From: M3007 sp964621185
Lineage (GTDB): Bacteria; Bacteroidota; Bacteroidia; Chitinophagales; Saprospiraceae
Direction of reading: 5' to 3'
Length of the DNA: 64,000 nucleotides
Assembly: GCA_964621185.1 (NCBI GenBank)
Contig: CAZULM010000008.1
Coordinates: 1-64,000, forward strand
Shown here piece after piece: positions 50,027 to 60,551 of the stretch (its first letter is position 1; each line of letters starts with the position of its first letter). The notes under the pieces are model-generated. The model saw nothing but the letters and a program-made list of their open reading frames with translations, was not told the origin of the DNA and ran no database searches. The position numbers and the translations under genes were made by a program.

Positions 50027-51814
50027 ATGGACTTCCACCGCATCTTCGACATATTGCCCTACCAACAGTCGCGCTTCCCGCAGCAGGTGGCCATGGCCGG
50101 GCGCGAAGCCGGGAAGTGGCGCACCTGGACTACAGAGGCGTTGCTGTACGAGCGCGACTGCATCAGCGCGGGCTTGATGGAGCGCAACCTGCACCACGGC
50201 GACCACATCGGCATTTTGGCACATGGCGGCAGCCCGCAATGGTGCATCGCCGATGCCGCCATGCTGCAAATAGGCATTGTCCCCGTGCCCATCCACGCCA
50301 CCGCCCGCCCCGATGAAATGGCCCATATCGTCAGAGACACGGGCATGAAAGCCTGTTTCGTGAGCAATGCAGACATGATGGCCAAGATCGTGGCCGCAGG
50401 GATTGCCCCCGAGGACGTGTTTTCCTTTGAGGGCAAATCGGAACATTCCGGCCTGCCCTGGAACCAACTTGCCTGCGCGCCCGACGAGCACTTAGCCGGC
50501 CGCATGCAGTACTTCCGCGACGGCATCCGCCCCGAGCATTTGGCCACCATCCTCTACACTTCCGGCACCACGGGCCTGCCCAAAGGCGTGATGCTCAGCC
50601 ACGCCAACATCGTGAGCAACGTGAAATCGGTGCTGGCCATCGTGCCGGTAGGGCCGCAAAGCACCGCAGTGAGCTTCCTGCCGCTCAGCCATATCTTCGA
50701 GCGCATGGTCACCTATACCTACCAGGCGGCAGGCGTGCCAATATGGTTTGCCGACAGCATGGAGGGGTTGCCCGAAACGATGCGGGAAGTACGGCCCCAT
50801 TTTTTCACCGCAGTGCCGCGGGTGCTGGAACGCAGCTACGAGCGCCTGCTCGAAGAGCGCGACAAAGGCGGCAAACTGACCCGGAAAGTCATGGACTGGG
50901 CCATCGCCCTCGGCGAGCGCTTCCCCTATTCCGGCAACCGCGCCATGCCCTTCGACTACCGCCTGAAGCGCTGGCTGGCCGACCTGCTGGTATATCGCAA
51001 GTGGCGCAAGCGCATGGGCGGCCGCATCCAGTACATCGCCGTGGGCGCGGCAGCCTTGCAACCCCGGCTGGGCCGGCTGTTCTCCGCCGCCCGCGTGGAC
51101 GTGCGCGAAGGCTACGGCCTCACCGAAACCAGCCCCGTAATCGCTTTCAACCGCTTCGAGCCGGGCGGGGTGCATTTTGGCACCGTGGGCATACCCGCGC
51201 CTGGTGTGGAGGTGCGCATCGCTGCCGAGCAGGACGCAGAGGGCAACGGCGAAATTGAGGTGCGGGGCAGCAACGTGATGATGGGCTACCTGCATCTGCC
51301 GGAAGAAACCGCAGAGCGTTTTACACCCGACGGCTGGTTCAAGACGGGCGACATGGGCCGCTTCGAGTTCAAGCGCTTTTTAAAGATAACCGGCCGCAAA
51401 AGCGAGATATTTAAGACCACCACGGGGAAGTTCGTTGCCCCGGCTTATGTGGAACAACAACTGATGGGCTCGCCCTACATCAGCCAGTGCATGGCCTTGG
51501 GGCTCAACCAGCCGTTCGTGGCCGCGCTCATCGTGCCCAATTTCAGCGCCCTCGAAACCTGGTGCCAGGAAAACAAGGTGCATTGGACGGCGCCGCAGTT
51601 CATGATCCTGAACCCCAAAATTGAAAAGTTTTACCGCGAGGAAATAGCGCGCATCAACGCAGAAAAGCTCGGCACGGTAGAGGCTGTCCACAACTTCCAG
51701 CTCTTGCACGAAGATTGGACGCCGGAGAACGGCCTGCTCACCCCGACCCTCAAGATTAGGCGCGACCGCGTGGCCGAGCGCTTTTCGGAAGAGGTTCGGA
51801 AGCTGTTCACGTAA
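50027..51814 (+). CDS. Long-chain acyl-CoA synthetase (AMP-forming), FadD15/ACSL-like
   Basis: A 595-aa AMP-dependent ligase. It has P-loop ILYTSGTTGLPKGVML (about residue 178-193), A5 motif GYGLTETSPVI, the hinge DGWFKTGDMGRFEFKRFL and KITGRKSEIFKTTTGKFVAP, typical of the eukaryote-like long-chain acyl-CoA synthetases (ACSL/FAA type) rather than the FadD type at 31915. It probably activates long-chain fatty acids for lipid synthesis or degradation. The start MDFHRIFDILPYQQ is good: a -7 box lies 22 bases upstream. The small membrane protein at 51893 follows by 78 bases. Confidence 0.92.
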   Translation: MDFHRIFDILPYQQSRFPQQVAMAGREAGKWRTWTTEALLYERDCISAGLMERNLHHGDHIGILAHGGSPQWCIADAAMLQIGIVPVPIHATARPDEMAHIVRDTGMKACFVSNADMMAKIVAAGIAPEDVFSFEGKSEHSGLPWNQLACAPDEHLAGRMQYFRDGIRPEHLATILYTSGTTGLPKGVMLSHANIVSNVKSVLAIVPVGPQSTAVSFLPLSHIFERMVTYTYQAAGVPIWFADSMEGLPETMREVRPHFFTAVPRVLERSYERLLEERDKGGKLTRKVMDWAIALGERFPYSGNRAMPFDYRLKRWLADLLVYRKWRKRMGGRIQYIAVGAAALQPRLGRLFSAARVDVREGYGLTETSPVIAFNRFEPGGVHFGTVGIPAPGVEVRIAAEQDAEGNGEIEVRGSNVMMGYLHLPEETAERFTPDGWFKTGDMGRFEFKRFLKITGRKSEIFKTTTGKFVAPAYVEQQLMGSPYISQCMALGLNQPFVAALIVPNFSALETWCQENKVHWTAPQFMILNPKIEKFYREEIARINAEKLGTVEAVHNFQLLHEDWTPENGLLTPTLKIRRDRVAERFSEEVRKLFT

Positions 51815-51892
51815 ACGCGCTACAAGACATTTACAACAGCCCCTTAAAACAGCAACAAGCATTTCCAAAAACCTCGCATCTTTGCCCCGGCT

Positions 51893-52435
51893 TTGAAACA
51901 AGTTGCCCGACACGGCAAGGGCTTTTTGCCCCTCCTATTGCTCGCCCTGGTATTGGCGCAGGGCATGGGCTGGTTTTTGGCCTGGCAGGGGGTGCAGTGG
52001 CAAGCCAAAATTGCCGCGCACAAAGCGCTGTTCCGCGACAATACGGCCTTGGTCCCCGTTACCCTCACGCAAAGCCATTTCAACAAAATCAAAGCCGGCA
52101 AGCGCGAAGTGCGCCTCAACGGCAACCTGTACGACATAAAAAGCCGCCAGTTAAAGGGCGATTCCATCCACCTGGTACTCTACCACGACAAACGCGAACA
52201 AGCGCTGTACGACTTGCTGGGCATCCATTTCTCCCAGCTCGAAAACGCCCCCAACGGAAAGGCCAACCCTGTTTCATTTTTGCTGGCCCAATGGCTCGGC
52301 GCCGCGTTTTTGGTGCCGGAGGGCATTGCCCTGCCCATGAACAATTTGGCGCTGAAAAAAGCCGTGTTCCACTGGCGTTTCCCGGACGCTGCCGGGATGC
52401 ATTCCCCGCCGTTTTTGCCGCCGAAAATGGCTTGA
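51893..52435 (+). CDS. Hypothetical protein with N-terminal membrane helix
   Basis: A 180-aa protein starting at a TTG codon (MKQVARHGKGFLPLLLLALV when read as Met). One hydrophobic segment at about 11-32 looks like a membrane anchor or uncleaved signal. The rest is soluble (FNKIKAGKREVRLNGNLYDIK, VLYHDKREQALYDLL) and ends PPFLPPKMA. Not recognised. It follows the acyl-CoA ligase gene by 78 bases on the same strand and may be in the same transcript. No ATG upstream in frame; the TTG start was chosen because it yields the Lys/Arg-plus-hydrophobic N-terminus. Confidence 0.6.
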   Translation: MKQVARHGKGFLPLLLLALVLAQGMGWFLAWQGVQWQAKIAAHKALFRDNTALVPVTLTQSHFNKIKAGKREVRLNGNLYDIKSRQLKGDSIHLVLYHDKREQALYDLLGIHFSQLENAPNGKANPVSFLLAQWLGAAFLVPEGIALPMNNLALKKAVFHWRFPDAAGMHSPPFLPPKMA

Positions 52436-52945
52436 AAAGCAGGCCGTTGTGTCATACCAAGATTCTTTATATTTGCGAGATGTTTAGGATAGATCATATT
52501 GATTATCAAAGATTTACCCCCTGATATTTTCGCAAACCGCTTTTCCTTGGGTATAAAAGTAGCCAAAATTGAATGCCTGCCTCAATACGGTAAGCACGTT
52601 GACGGGGCAACCAAAGGTTTCTGGCCTCGGAGAGGCCCAACATTTATAGGATTGTTTGAGCATTGGTTGGTTGACCTCGGAGAGGTCCAACATTTAAAAT
52701 TATGCAGGTTGCCGTTGAAGGGTTAGACCTCTCCGAGGTCTGGAAAAATGGCCGCAAATGATTTCTACAAATGTTTGGCATCTCCGATGCCTTCAGTCAC
52801 CTTGATTGCAGAAAAGCCCGAATTTTGGCATCTGATATTCTTTGGCATTACAGCGTGAACCCGTACGAGACGGCCTCGCTCGCCATTCTCTGCCAACAGG
52901 CTACAGCCCTGTGGCCCATTTTGAGCTTTCAAAACCTTCAATTTC
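52436..52945. other. Intergenic gap, 510 bases, with GACCTCGGAGAGGTC palindromes
   Basis: Contains a promoter-like TTG-N18-TATATTTG (52447-52475), then three short palindromes of the GCCTCGGAGAGGC / ACCTCGGAGAGGT type (about 52624, 52676, 52729) followed by CAACATTT in two cases, and TGGCATCTCCGATGCC near 52774. ORFs here are short and not convincing. It may serve as a long leader to the TonB receptor or simply hold REP-type repeats. Confidence 0.5.
52446..52475 (+). promoter_or_regulatory. Promoter-like sequence far upstream of the TonB receptor
   Basis: GTTG (52446-52449), 18 bases, then TATATTTG (52468-52475). It is ~470 bases from the ATG at 52946, so either a long leader exists or this serves an unseen small transcript. 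Confidence 0.3.
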
Positions 52946-55153
52946 ATGAAAAAAATATTCTCTCTCAGCATATTGCTGCTGGCCTCCCTGTGGGCTGCGG
53001 CACAAAAATCAAAAATCGACACCACGCTGAACGCCGTGCCGCTGAACGAAGCCGTCATCTCCGTAAGCCGCGGGGTGCAGGCCAAAAAATCGGTGGCACA
53101 GCAAGTGAAAGTGCTACGCCGCTCCGAAATCGAATTCGCCAACGCCCAATCCACCGCCGACCTGCTTTCCGGCACCGGGCAGGTATTTGTGCAAAAAAGC
53201 CAGCAGGGCGGCGGCAGCCCGGTATTGCGCGGCTTCGAGGCCAGCAGGGTGTTGATCGTGGTGGACGGCGTGCGCATGAACAACGCCATCTACCGCTCCG
53301 GCCACCTGCAAAACGTGATCACGATGGACAATGCCGCGCTCGACCGTGCAGAGGTGCTGTTCGGCCCAGCCTCCACGGTGTACGGTTCGGATGCGCTCGG
53401 CGGGGCGATCTGCTTTTTTACCAAAAACCCCGCCTTTGCGGCAGGCGACAAAAAGCTGGACCTGGGCGCGAACGCTTTTGTCCGCTACGGCACGGTCAAC
53501 GAGGAAAAGACAGGCCACCTTGATTTCAACCTCGGCTCAAAAAGAATCGCCGCGTTTACCTCCCTGACCTTCAGCGATTTCGGCGACCTGCGCATGGGCG
53601 AAAACCCCGGTCTGGAAGGCGTGTTCGGCAAACGCGAATTTTACGTAGAGCGGATAAACGGGAAAGACTCCCTCGTGCGCAACAGCGACCCCTACCAGCA
53701 AAAATTCAGCGGGTTCAAACAATACGACCTGCTGGAAAAGATCGTGTTCAAACAAAACGAGCGTACCAACCACACCCTCAACGTGCAATACAGCACTTCC
53801 TCCAACATACCCCGCTACGACCGCCTCACCGACCGCAGCGCCAACGGCCTCGCTTCCGCCGAATGGTACTACGGCCCGCAGGAGCGGATGATGGCCGCCT
53901 ATACCCTGGGCTTGAAAAACGTGGGCACGTTCAACAGCCTGAACGTCACGGCCAGTTACCAGGACATAGAAGAAAGCCGCCACAACCGCAATTTTGGCAA
54001 CAGCCGCCGCAACGACCGGGTAGAAAATGTGAAAGTATATGGATTGCTGGCCGAGCTGGTAAAAGTATGGGAAACCCAAAGCCTGCGCATCGGCCTCGAC
54101 GGGCAGTACAACGACGTCACATCCACTGCCCAGCGCTACAATGTCAATTCAGGCGAAATCACCACCCAAAGCACCCGCTACCCCGACGGCGGCAGCACCA
54201 TGCTCAATGCCGCGCTGTACGCCACACACTTTTGGCAGCCCGGTAGTGACAGCGAATGGTCGTTCAGCGAAGGCCTTCGGGCCGGGTTTTCCAGCCTGAA
54301 CGCAAGTTTTGTGAGTCGGGAGTTTTACCCGTTCCCTTTCGACGCGGTGGAGCAGAACAGCCCGACCTTCTCCGGGAATCTGGGCGCTGTATGGAACAGC
54401 ACAGAAGACTGGCGCGTAGCCATAAACGCCTCCACAGGTTTCCGGGTGCCAAACGTGGACGACCTGACCAAAGTGTTCGACTCCCAAAAAGGCAGCGTCG
54501 TGGTGCCGAACACCAGCCTGAAGCCAGAAAAGACGATAAACCTCGACCTGAGCCTCACCCACCCGATTTCCGACAACGTGCACTGGGAAAACGTGGTATG
54601 GGTCACCGGCTTCCGCGACGCCATCGTGACGGATGTTTTCAGTTTCAACGGGCAAGACAGCATTTTGTACGACGGGGTGCTGAGCCGCGTACTGGCCAGC
54701 CAGAACAAGCGCAAGGCAAACCTCTTTGGGTTCAGCAGCATCCTCGATGCAGACGTGTTTCCCAACTTAGCCATGTATGCCTCCTTCACCTACACCAAAG
54801 GGCGCATCGGCGGCGACAGCCAAAAGCCGCTCGACCATATCCCGCCGATGTACGGCAAATTCGGTGCGCGCTGGCACAATACCCGCGGTTCGGTGGAAGC
54901 ATTCGTGCTGTTCAACGGCAAAAAGAAGCTGGAAGACTACAACTTAGAGGGCGAAGACAACCTGCAATACGCACCCAGAACCGGTATGCCTGCCTGGTAC
55001 ACCGCCAACCTGCGCGGGGCTTACAAGCTCAGCCGCAACCTGACCCTGCAAGCAGGCATCGACAATATTTTTGATACCAACTACCGCACTTTCGCATCCG
55101 GCATCAATGCGCCGGGGCGGAATTTTTGGGTGACGGTGCGGGCTGGGTTTTAA
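52946..55153 (+). CDS. TonB-dependent outer membrane receptor
   Basis: A 735-aa outer membrane receptor. Signal peptide MKKIFSLSILLLASLWAAAQ. The plug domain is at about 45-160 (SRGVQAKKSVAQQVKVLRRS, GGGSPVLRGFEASRVLIVVDG, LFGPASTVYGSDALGGAICF), then a ~22-strand barrel ending in the aromatic C-terminus NFWVTVRAGF. The plug resembles receptors for haem, haemoglobin or cobalamin more than the SusC type, and there is no N-terminal carboxypeptidase-like domain. The ligand cannot be assigned. No adjacent transport genes; glyA follows 169 bases downstream after leader repeat copy C. Confidence 0.9.
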   Translation: MKKIFSLSILLLASLWAAAQKSKIDTTLNAVPLNEAVISVSRGVQAKKSVAQQVKVLRRSEIEFANAQSTADLLSGTGQVFVQKSQQGGGSPVLRGFEASRVLIVVDGVRMNNAIYRSGHLQNVITMDNAALDRAEVLFGPASTVYGSDALGGAICFFTKNPAFAAGDKKLDLGANAFVRYGTVNEEKTGHLDFNLGSKRIAAFTSLTFSDFGDLRMGENPGLEGVFGKREFYVERINGKDSLVRNSDPYQQKFSGFKQYDLLEKIVFKQNERTNHTLNVQYSTSSNIPRYDRLTDRSANGLASAEWYYGPQERMMAAYTLGLKNVGTFNSLNVTASYQDIEESRHNRNFGNSRRNDRVENVKVYGLLAELVKVWETQSLRIGLDGQYNDVTSTAQRYNVNSGEITTQSTRYPDGGSTMLNAALYATHFWQPGSDSEWSFSEGLRAGFSSLNASFVSREFYPFPFDAVEQNSPTFSGNLGAVWNSTEDWRVAINASTGFRVPNVDDLTKVFDSQKGSVVVPNTSLKPEKTINLDLSLTHPISDNVHWENVVWVTGFRDAIVTDVFSFNGQDSILYDGVLSRVLASQNKRKANLFGFSSILDADVFPNLAMYASFTYTKGRIGGDSQKPLDHIPPMYGKFGARWHNTRGSVEAFVLFNGKKKLEDYNLEGEDNLQYAPRTGMPAWYTANLRGAYKLSRNLTLQAGIDNIFDTNYRTFASGINAPGRNFWVTVRAGF

Positions 55154-55160
55154 AGATATA

Positions 55161-55262
55161 CTTCACGCCGCTTGGTTTTGTGCATGCCGATCTTTGTAAT
55201 CAATGGAACATAAGTTGAATCAATCATACTCAATCACAAAAATCAGGCGAATCACAGTATAA
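55161..55262 (+). repeat. ~100-bp leader repeat, copy C
   Basis: Begins CTTCACGCCGCTTGGTTTTG and ends GGCGAATCACAGTATAAC. It lies 60 bases before the glyA ATG and points toward it. An in-frame stop inside (ACATAAGT) shows it is not coding. Confidence 0.9.
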
Positions 55263-55322
55263 CTTTCCTACTTTTACCCCCTTCAAAAACGACAAGCCAT
55301 CACCACATAACGGAACTTATTC

Positions 55323-56591
55323 ATGTCTGACATCATCTTTTCCCTGATCCAAAAAGAACTCGAACGCCAGCGCCACGGCGCAGAACTTATTGCTTCTGAA
55401 AACTTTACAAGTCAGGCTGTACTCGATGCGATGGGTTCCTGCCTCACCAACAAATACGCCGAAGGCTATCCGGGAAGGCGGTATTACGGTGGTTGTGAAG
55501 TCGTGGATGAAGTGGAGCAGATCGCCATCGACCGGGGGAAGGAAATATTCGGCGCTGCCTGGGCCAATGTGCAGCCGCACTCCGGCGCTCAAGCCAACGC
55601 AGCAGTATTTCTCGCCTGCCTGCAACCGGGCGATACCATACTGGGTTTCGACCTCTCGCATGGCGGCCACCTGTCGCACGGTTCACCCGTGAACTATTCC
55701 GGCAAAGTGTATAAGCCCGTTTTTTATGGCGTGGAAAAAGAAACCGGCCGCATCGACATGGACAAAGTGGAGGCCACGGCGCTGGAACACAAGCCTAAGT
55801 TGATTATTTGCGGCGCTTCGGCTTATTCCCGCGACTGGGACTATGCGCGTTTCCGCAAGATTGCCGATGCCGTGGGCGCTATTTTGCTGGCAGATGTGTC
55901 GCACCCGGCCGGGCTTATCGCCGCCAAGCTGCTGAACGACCCCTTGCCGCACTGCCATATCGTGACCACCACCACCCACAAAACCCTGCGCGGGCCGAGG
56001 GGTGGGCTTATTTTGATGGGCAATGATTTTGACAATCCCTGGGGCCGCACCACGAAAAAAGGTGTCGCCATCAAAATGTCGAGCATCCTCGACAGCGGGG
56101 TGTTTCCCGGCATGCAGGGCGGTCCGCTGGAGCATGTGATCGCCGCCAAAGCGGTCGCTTTTGGGGAAATTTTAGAACCCTCGTTCAAAACCTACGCCCA
56201 GCAAATCATCAAAAATGCACAGGCAATGGCGGCCGAGTTCGTTTCTCGCGGCTACGACATCATCTCCGGCGGCACCGACAACCACATGATGCTGCTCGAC
56301 TTGCAACGCAAAGGCGTGACGGGAAAAGCTGCCGACCACGCCCTGGGCTTGGCCGACATCACCGTGAACAAAAACATGATCCCGTTCGATCCACAGCCGC
56401 CCATGACGGCATCCGGCATTCGGGTAGGCACCGCAGCGGTGACGACGCGGGGCTTCAAAGAGGACGATTGCCGACAGCTCGCCGTGTGGATGGACGAGGT
56501 GCTGAGCAGCCCAGACGATGCCGCCGTGCAAGCCAGGGTGCGGGGGGCAGTGAATAAGTATATGAAGGACTTTCCGCTGTACGGGGCTTAA
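55323..56591 (+). CDS. glyA: Serine hydroxymethyltransferase
   Basis: PLP enzyme that interconverts serine and glycine while charging tetrahydrofolate with a one-carbon unit. The 422-aa product is canonical: ELERQRHGAELIASENFTSQ (substrate/folate region), NKYAEGYPGRRYYGGCEVVD, the PLP lysine (about K220) in TTTTHKTLRGPRGG and NMIPFDPQPPMTASGIRVGT. It is a housekeeping gene and lies alone on the plus strand, downstream of a repeat that may supply its leader. A strong symmetric hairpin follows it, shared with the convergent pnuC gene. Confidence 0.97.
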   Translation: MSDIIFSLIQKELERQRHGAELIASENFTSQAVLDAMGSCLTNKYAEGYPGRRYYGGCEVVDEVEQIAIDRGKEIFGAAWANVQPHSGAQANAAVFLACLQPGDTILGFDLSHGGHLSHGSPVNYSGKVYKPVFYGVEKETGRIDMDKVEATALEHKPKLIICGASAYSRDWDYARFRKIADAVGAILLADVSHPAGLIAAKLLNDPLPHCHIVTTTTHKTLRGPRGGLILMGNDFDNPWGRTTKKGVAIKMSSILDSGVFPGMQGGPLEHVIAAKAVAFGEILEPSFKTYAQQIIKNAQAMAAEFVSRGYDIISGGTDNHMMLLDLQRKGVTGKAADHALGLADITVNKNMIPFDPQPPMTASGIRVGTAAVTTRGFKEDDCRQLAVWMDEVLSSPDDAAVQARVRGAVNKYMKDFPLYGA

Positions 56592-56713
56592 AAAAGTTTC
56601 TCACAACGACACGACGGCACGACGAAGCGATATGCGCCGGGCAATAGTTCCCGCCGCTTTGTTTCATTCCTAAAGCCCGTTGTGTCGTTGTGTCGTTGTG
56701 AGAAACTTTTTTT
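56590..56713. terminator. Long inverted repeat between glyA and pnuC, bidirectional terminator-like
   Basis: AAAAAGTTTCTCACAACGAC (56591-56610) is mirrored by GTCGTTGTGAGAAACTTTTT (56693-56712), with an extra GTTGTGTC unit. The T-run on one strand and A-run on the other allow termination in both directions. A related single arm occurs at 13478-13512 (AAAAAGTTTCTCACGACGGC), so the arms are part of a dispersed repeat. Confidence 0.6.
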
Positions 56714-56747
56714 GAGCCGCTTGGGATGGTTATCGGCCCGGGAAAAG

Positions 56748-57362
56748 TTACATCGCGGCCTTATTCAGCTTCCTGCGCCACTCTAGCAAGCCTAACATGG
56801 CCAATATCAAAAACACCACGTATTGAAAGCTGGTAAAAACGTATCCCTTCACAAAGTACAGGGGTATGGAAGCCAGGTTCGTGACAATCCACCAAATCCA
56901 GTTTTCGAGCTTTTTGCGGGTCATCAACCACATGCCGGTGTAGGCGGAAGCCGAGGCGAAGCCGTCGGCGAGCGGGACGGTGCTGTCGGTGAAATGGCGC
57001 AGCACATACCAGAGCAACAGCCAGCTTGCGCCAAAAAAGAGCAAGGCGTTGCGCCATTCCAACGCAGAAGAAGCCGTGATCTGAAGCGCCGTTTTCCCCT
57101 CCGATTTCCGCGCCCACATCGCCCAGCCGATGATGCTCATCAGGGTGTAATAGGCGTTCACGCTGGCCTCGGCATAGAGGCCAGCCACCAGGCACAGATA
57201 GATGTAGAGGGAAGTGTTGACGAGGCCGGTGGGGTACACCAGGATGTTCTCGGCGCGGGAATAAAGGACACTGGCGATGCCAAAAACGACGGCGATGAAC
57301 TCAAGCCAAGTGGTGGCAAGGAGGCCATCGAGGAGTTGTTGCCAAATTTCCGGGAGCGCCAT
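56748..57362 (-). CDS. pnuC: Nicotinamide riboside transporter, PnuC family
   Basis: A 204-aa inner membrane protein with about seven hydrophobic segments. PnuC features: WLEFIAVVFGIASVLYSRAEN at the N-terminus, NAYYTLMSIIGWAMW in the middle, and the diagnostic ENWIWWIVTNLASIPLYFVK near residue 150. PnuC proteins take up nicotinamide riboside, or related vitamins such as thiamine (PnuT) in some Bacteroidota; the substrate is not certain. No partner kinase or riboswitch was seen. The start MALPEIWQQLLDG at 57362 fits the family. It is convergent with glyA. Confidence 0.9.
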   Translation of the reverse strand: MALPEIWQQLLDGLLATTWLEFIAVVFGIASVLYSRAENILVYPTGLVNTSLYIYLCLVAGLYAEASVNAYYTLMSIIGWAMWARKSEGKTALQITASSALEWRNALLFFGASWLLLWYVLRHFTDSTVPLADGFASASAYTGMWLMTRKKLENWIWWIVTNLASIPLYFVKGYVFTSFQYVVFLILAMLGLLEWRRKLNKAAM

Positions 57363-57516
57363 GTATAGCTGGATTCGGGTAGATTTGAAGGATAGATGGA
57401 TGCTTTACCCGCAGTAGCATTTGCGAAGGCGGGTGAAAGACAGACATTCAATGGATTGCAGCCATTCTTTACAAGAGCCTTGCGTTCGCTACAAGCACAA
57501 TATCCGACATATAATT

Positions 57517-57576
57517 TCACGCAGATTTGACGCAGATTTTTACGCGTCAAATCTGCGCGAAAAATGTCCAGTAGCG
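57517..57576 (-). repeat. Palindromic repeat with TCCAGTAG end (copy 2, shorter)
   Basis: CACGCAGATTTGACGCAGAT, TTTTACGCGTCAAATCTGCG and CGAAAAATGTCCAGTAG. It shares CGCGAAAAATGTCCAGTAG with the repeat at 7167-7301. It lies 5 bases beyond the sucB stop codon and forms a hairpin (GCAGATTTGACGC/GCGTCAAATCTGC) that could act as a terminator for sucB. Confidence 0.65.
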
Positions 57577-57580
57577 TGCT

Positions 57581-58828
<1,248 letters not shown>

Positions 58829-58993
58829 TGTTGGTTAATTTGATAATGTGGTAATGTGATGATTTGACAATGGGACGGCATTCGTGCTGACTTTACCGCC
58901 GAAGGTTTTGGGGCGCCCGAACGGGATGGATATGTAAAAGGTGGCACAAAGGTACGGATTCACCTGGCACAACGCCGAATTTGCGCTTTGGTT

Positions 58994-59887
58994 CTATTTT
59001 TTGGCATAATCGAACCGCAGCAGCCGCCCCTTTTCCTTTTTCCCTTCGCTGCTGATGTAGAGGTTGCCCTCAGGGTCGAAGGCGATGCCTTCTGGCTGGG
59101 GGAGCAGGGTTTTGTCGAGGCGGGTGGCAAATTGTATTTTTTTGCTGTCTTTATCGAGTATGACCAGCCGTTTCAATGCCGTTGAAATGACATATACATT
59201 GCCGTCAATAGGGCTGACTGCTATTGCCGAAGGGCTGAAATAGTCGTGCTTTTCCGTGTCCAGATAAGGCACTAAGCGGTTGATGATTTTTGGGTCGATG
59301 GTGTACAGCGGCTTGTCGTCTATCTTTTTTGTGTTCAAATCAAAGGCGAAGATATTTCGGAGATCGGCGCTGTCGGGGTCGCCTTTGCAAGCCAGGAGCA
59401 GGGCGTGTCGAGCCGCATCGTAGCCCAGCCCTTCCACGTCGTCCTTTTTTTTGAGCGGGGTGTTAAATTCAGTTACTTCAGGCTCGCCCTGTTTCCAGTT
59501 GCGCACTTCAAACAGCTTTCCGTCGCTTTTCAGGCCCCACAGCACATTGCCCACCATTTCTGCACCTTCAAAATCTCCTTTTTCCCGGAAAAAGACGCGT
59601 TGGGTAATGGCGCCGCTACCGGCATCGATAAAGAAGAACTCGCCTTTTTCGTCGGAAATGGCGAGGAAGATACCCTTTTCATCGGTGGGGCTCAGGGCGG
59701 AAATCTCCTTTAGTTCTTCCGCGTCGAAGTCAATGCTCGATGAAGGGTGTTCCAGGTCATAATGGAGGATATGGGGCATTTCGACCGCAATCCTGGCCGG
59801 TTTTTGGGCGTGGCAAAAACAAAGGCCCAGCGCCAGGAGCGCCAGGAAAGCCTGAAATAACAGATTTCTGCTGAATAGTTGTCGCAT
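58994..59887 (-). CDS. SdiA-regulated-like beta-propeller protein
   Basis: A 297-aa exported protein. The N-terminal signal (MRQLFSRNLLFQAFLALLAL, then GLCFC) may be a lipoprotein signal with a Cys acceptor in ALGLC or a type I signal; both are possible. The body has the repeating strands of a six-bladed propeller (SIDFDAEELKEISALSPTDE, GDFEGAEMVGNVLWGLKSDG, SPSAIAVSPIDGNVYVIST, PQPEGIAFDPEGNLYISSEG), matching the SdiA-regulated / esterase-like-phytase type families. Enzyme activity is unknown. It is followed by the HAD gene upstream on the same strand (31 bases), so the two may be co-transcribed in the order HAD then this gene. Confidence 0.8.
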   Translation of the reverse strand: MRQLFSRNLLFQAFLALLALGLCFCHAQKPARIAVEMPHILHYDLEHPSSSIDFDAEELKEISALSPTDEKGIFLAISDEKGEFFFIDAGSGAITQRVFFREKGDFEGAEMVGNVLWGLKSDGKLFEVRNWKQGEPEVTEFNTPLKKKDDVEGLGYDAARHALLLACKGDPDSADLRNIFAFDLNTKKIDDKPLYTIDPKIINRLVPYLDTEKHDYFSPSAIAVSPIDGNVYVISTALKRLVILDKDSKKIQFATRLDKTLLPQPEGIAFDPEGNLYISSEGKKEKGRLLRFDYAKK

Positions 59888-59917
59888 GGTGGCTGGCGCT
59901 TGGAAGCTGGGTCAAGG

Positions 59918-60349
59918 TCACTCGGAAAAGACCTCTATGTCATGTTTGCGGGTAACGAGGTCGGTAAACTTGCCCTTGAACTGCGTGGCGCGCACGATAT
60001 GGTTGTCGATCCAGTGGTAGTTGCCACCGCGCGGCTTTCCGAACACGATGCCGTGGTATTTGAAGCCGTGCTTGTCGAGCCAGGCTTCTGTGATGGGCCT
60101 ATGAGCTTCCGTGCGGCTGGTGAAGAAGAAAATGATATGCCCTTCGTCGTACCAGCGGTTGAGTATCTGCAAGGCATCGGGGTAGGGGGCTACGGTGCCC
60201 ATGCGCTCCGGCTCTTCATTCGGCACGTCGTCGCAAATGGTGCCATCGATGTCGATCAGGTAGTTTTTGAGGTGCGGCGGCAGTTGCGGGCTGATGCGCT
60301 GCCCGTTTTCGTCGAAGGCCTCTTGTAAATTTTGTGCTGTATTATTCAT
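59918..60349 (-). CDS. HAD-superfamily phosphatase-like protein
   Basis: A 143-aa HAD protein. Motif I LIDIDGTICD with the nucleophile Asp33 and acid/base Asp35; motif II FFFTSRTE (Thr about 76); a conserved Lys in the FGKPRGGNYHWIDN region, with motif IV apparently in HWIDNHIV. This resembles small 5'(3')-nucleotidase or phosphoglycolate-type HADs acting on nucleotides or sugar phosphates; the substrate is unclear. No signal peptide. It lies 31 bases upstream of the propeller gene, probably cotranscribed, and 202 bases from the divergent response regulator. Confidence 0.85.
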   Translation of the reverse strand: MNNTAQNLQEAFDENGQRISPQLPPHLKNYLIDIDGTICDDVPNEEPERMGTVAPYPDALQILNRWYDEGHIIFFFTSRTEAHRPITEAWLDKHGFKYHGIVFGKPRGGNYHWIDNHIVRATQFKGKFTDLVTRKHDIEVFSE

Positions 60350-60551
60350 TGTATTTGTTGCTTGCCCGCCGTAGCCTTGGCGGAGGCGGGCCCGTTACAG
60401 AAAACCGCAAAGGTAGAAGTCTCCAGGGGCTATTTAGCCCAAAAAAGGCATAATTATTGGCAGTTGCGGTTTTTTTGAAGTTTTCCGGGCATCAAATAAA
60501 TTGTGGAGCCTTTTAAGATATTGGGATTACCAAGCTATCTTTCGCCCCAAT

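Noticed and set aside
31915..51814. Idea that the two acyl-CoA ligases are recent duplicates
   Set aside because: Their motifs and lengths place them in different subfamilies (FadD-like and ACSL/FAA-like); no DNA-level similarity was seen.
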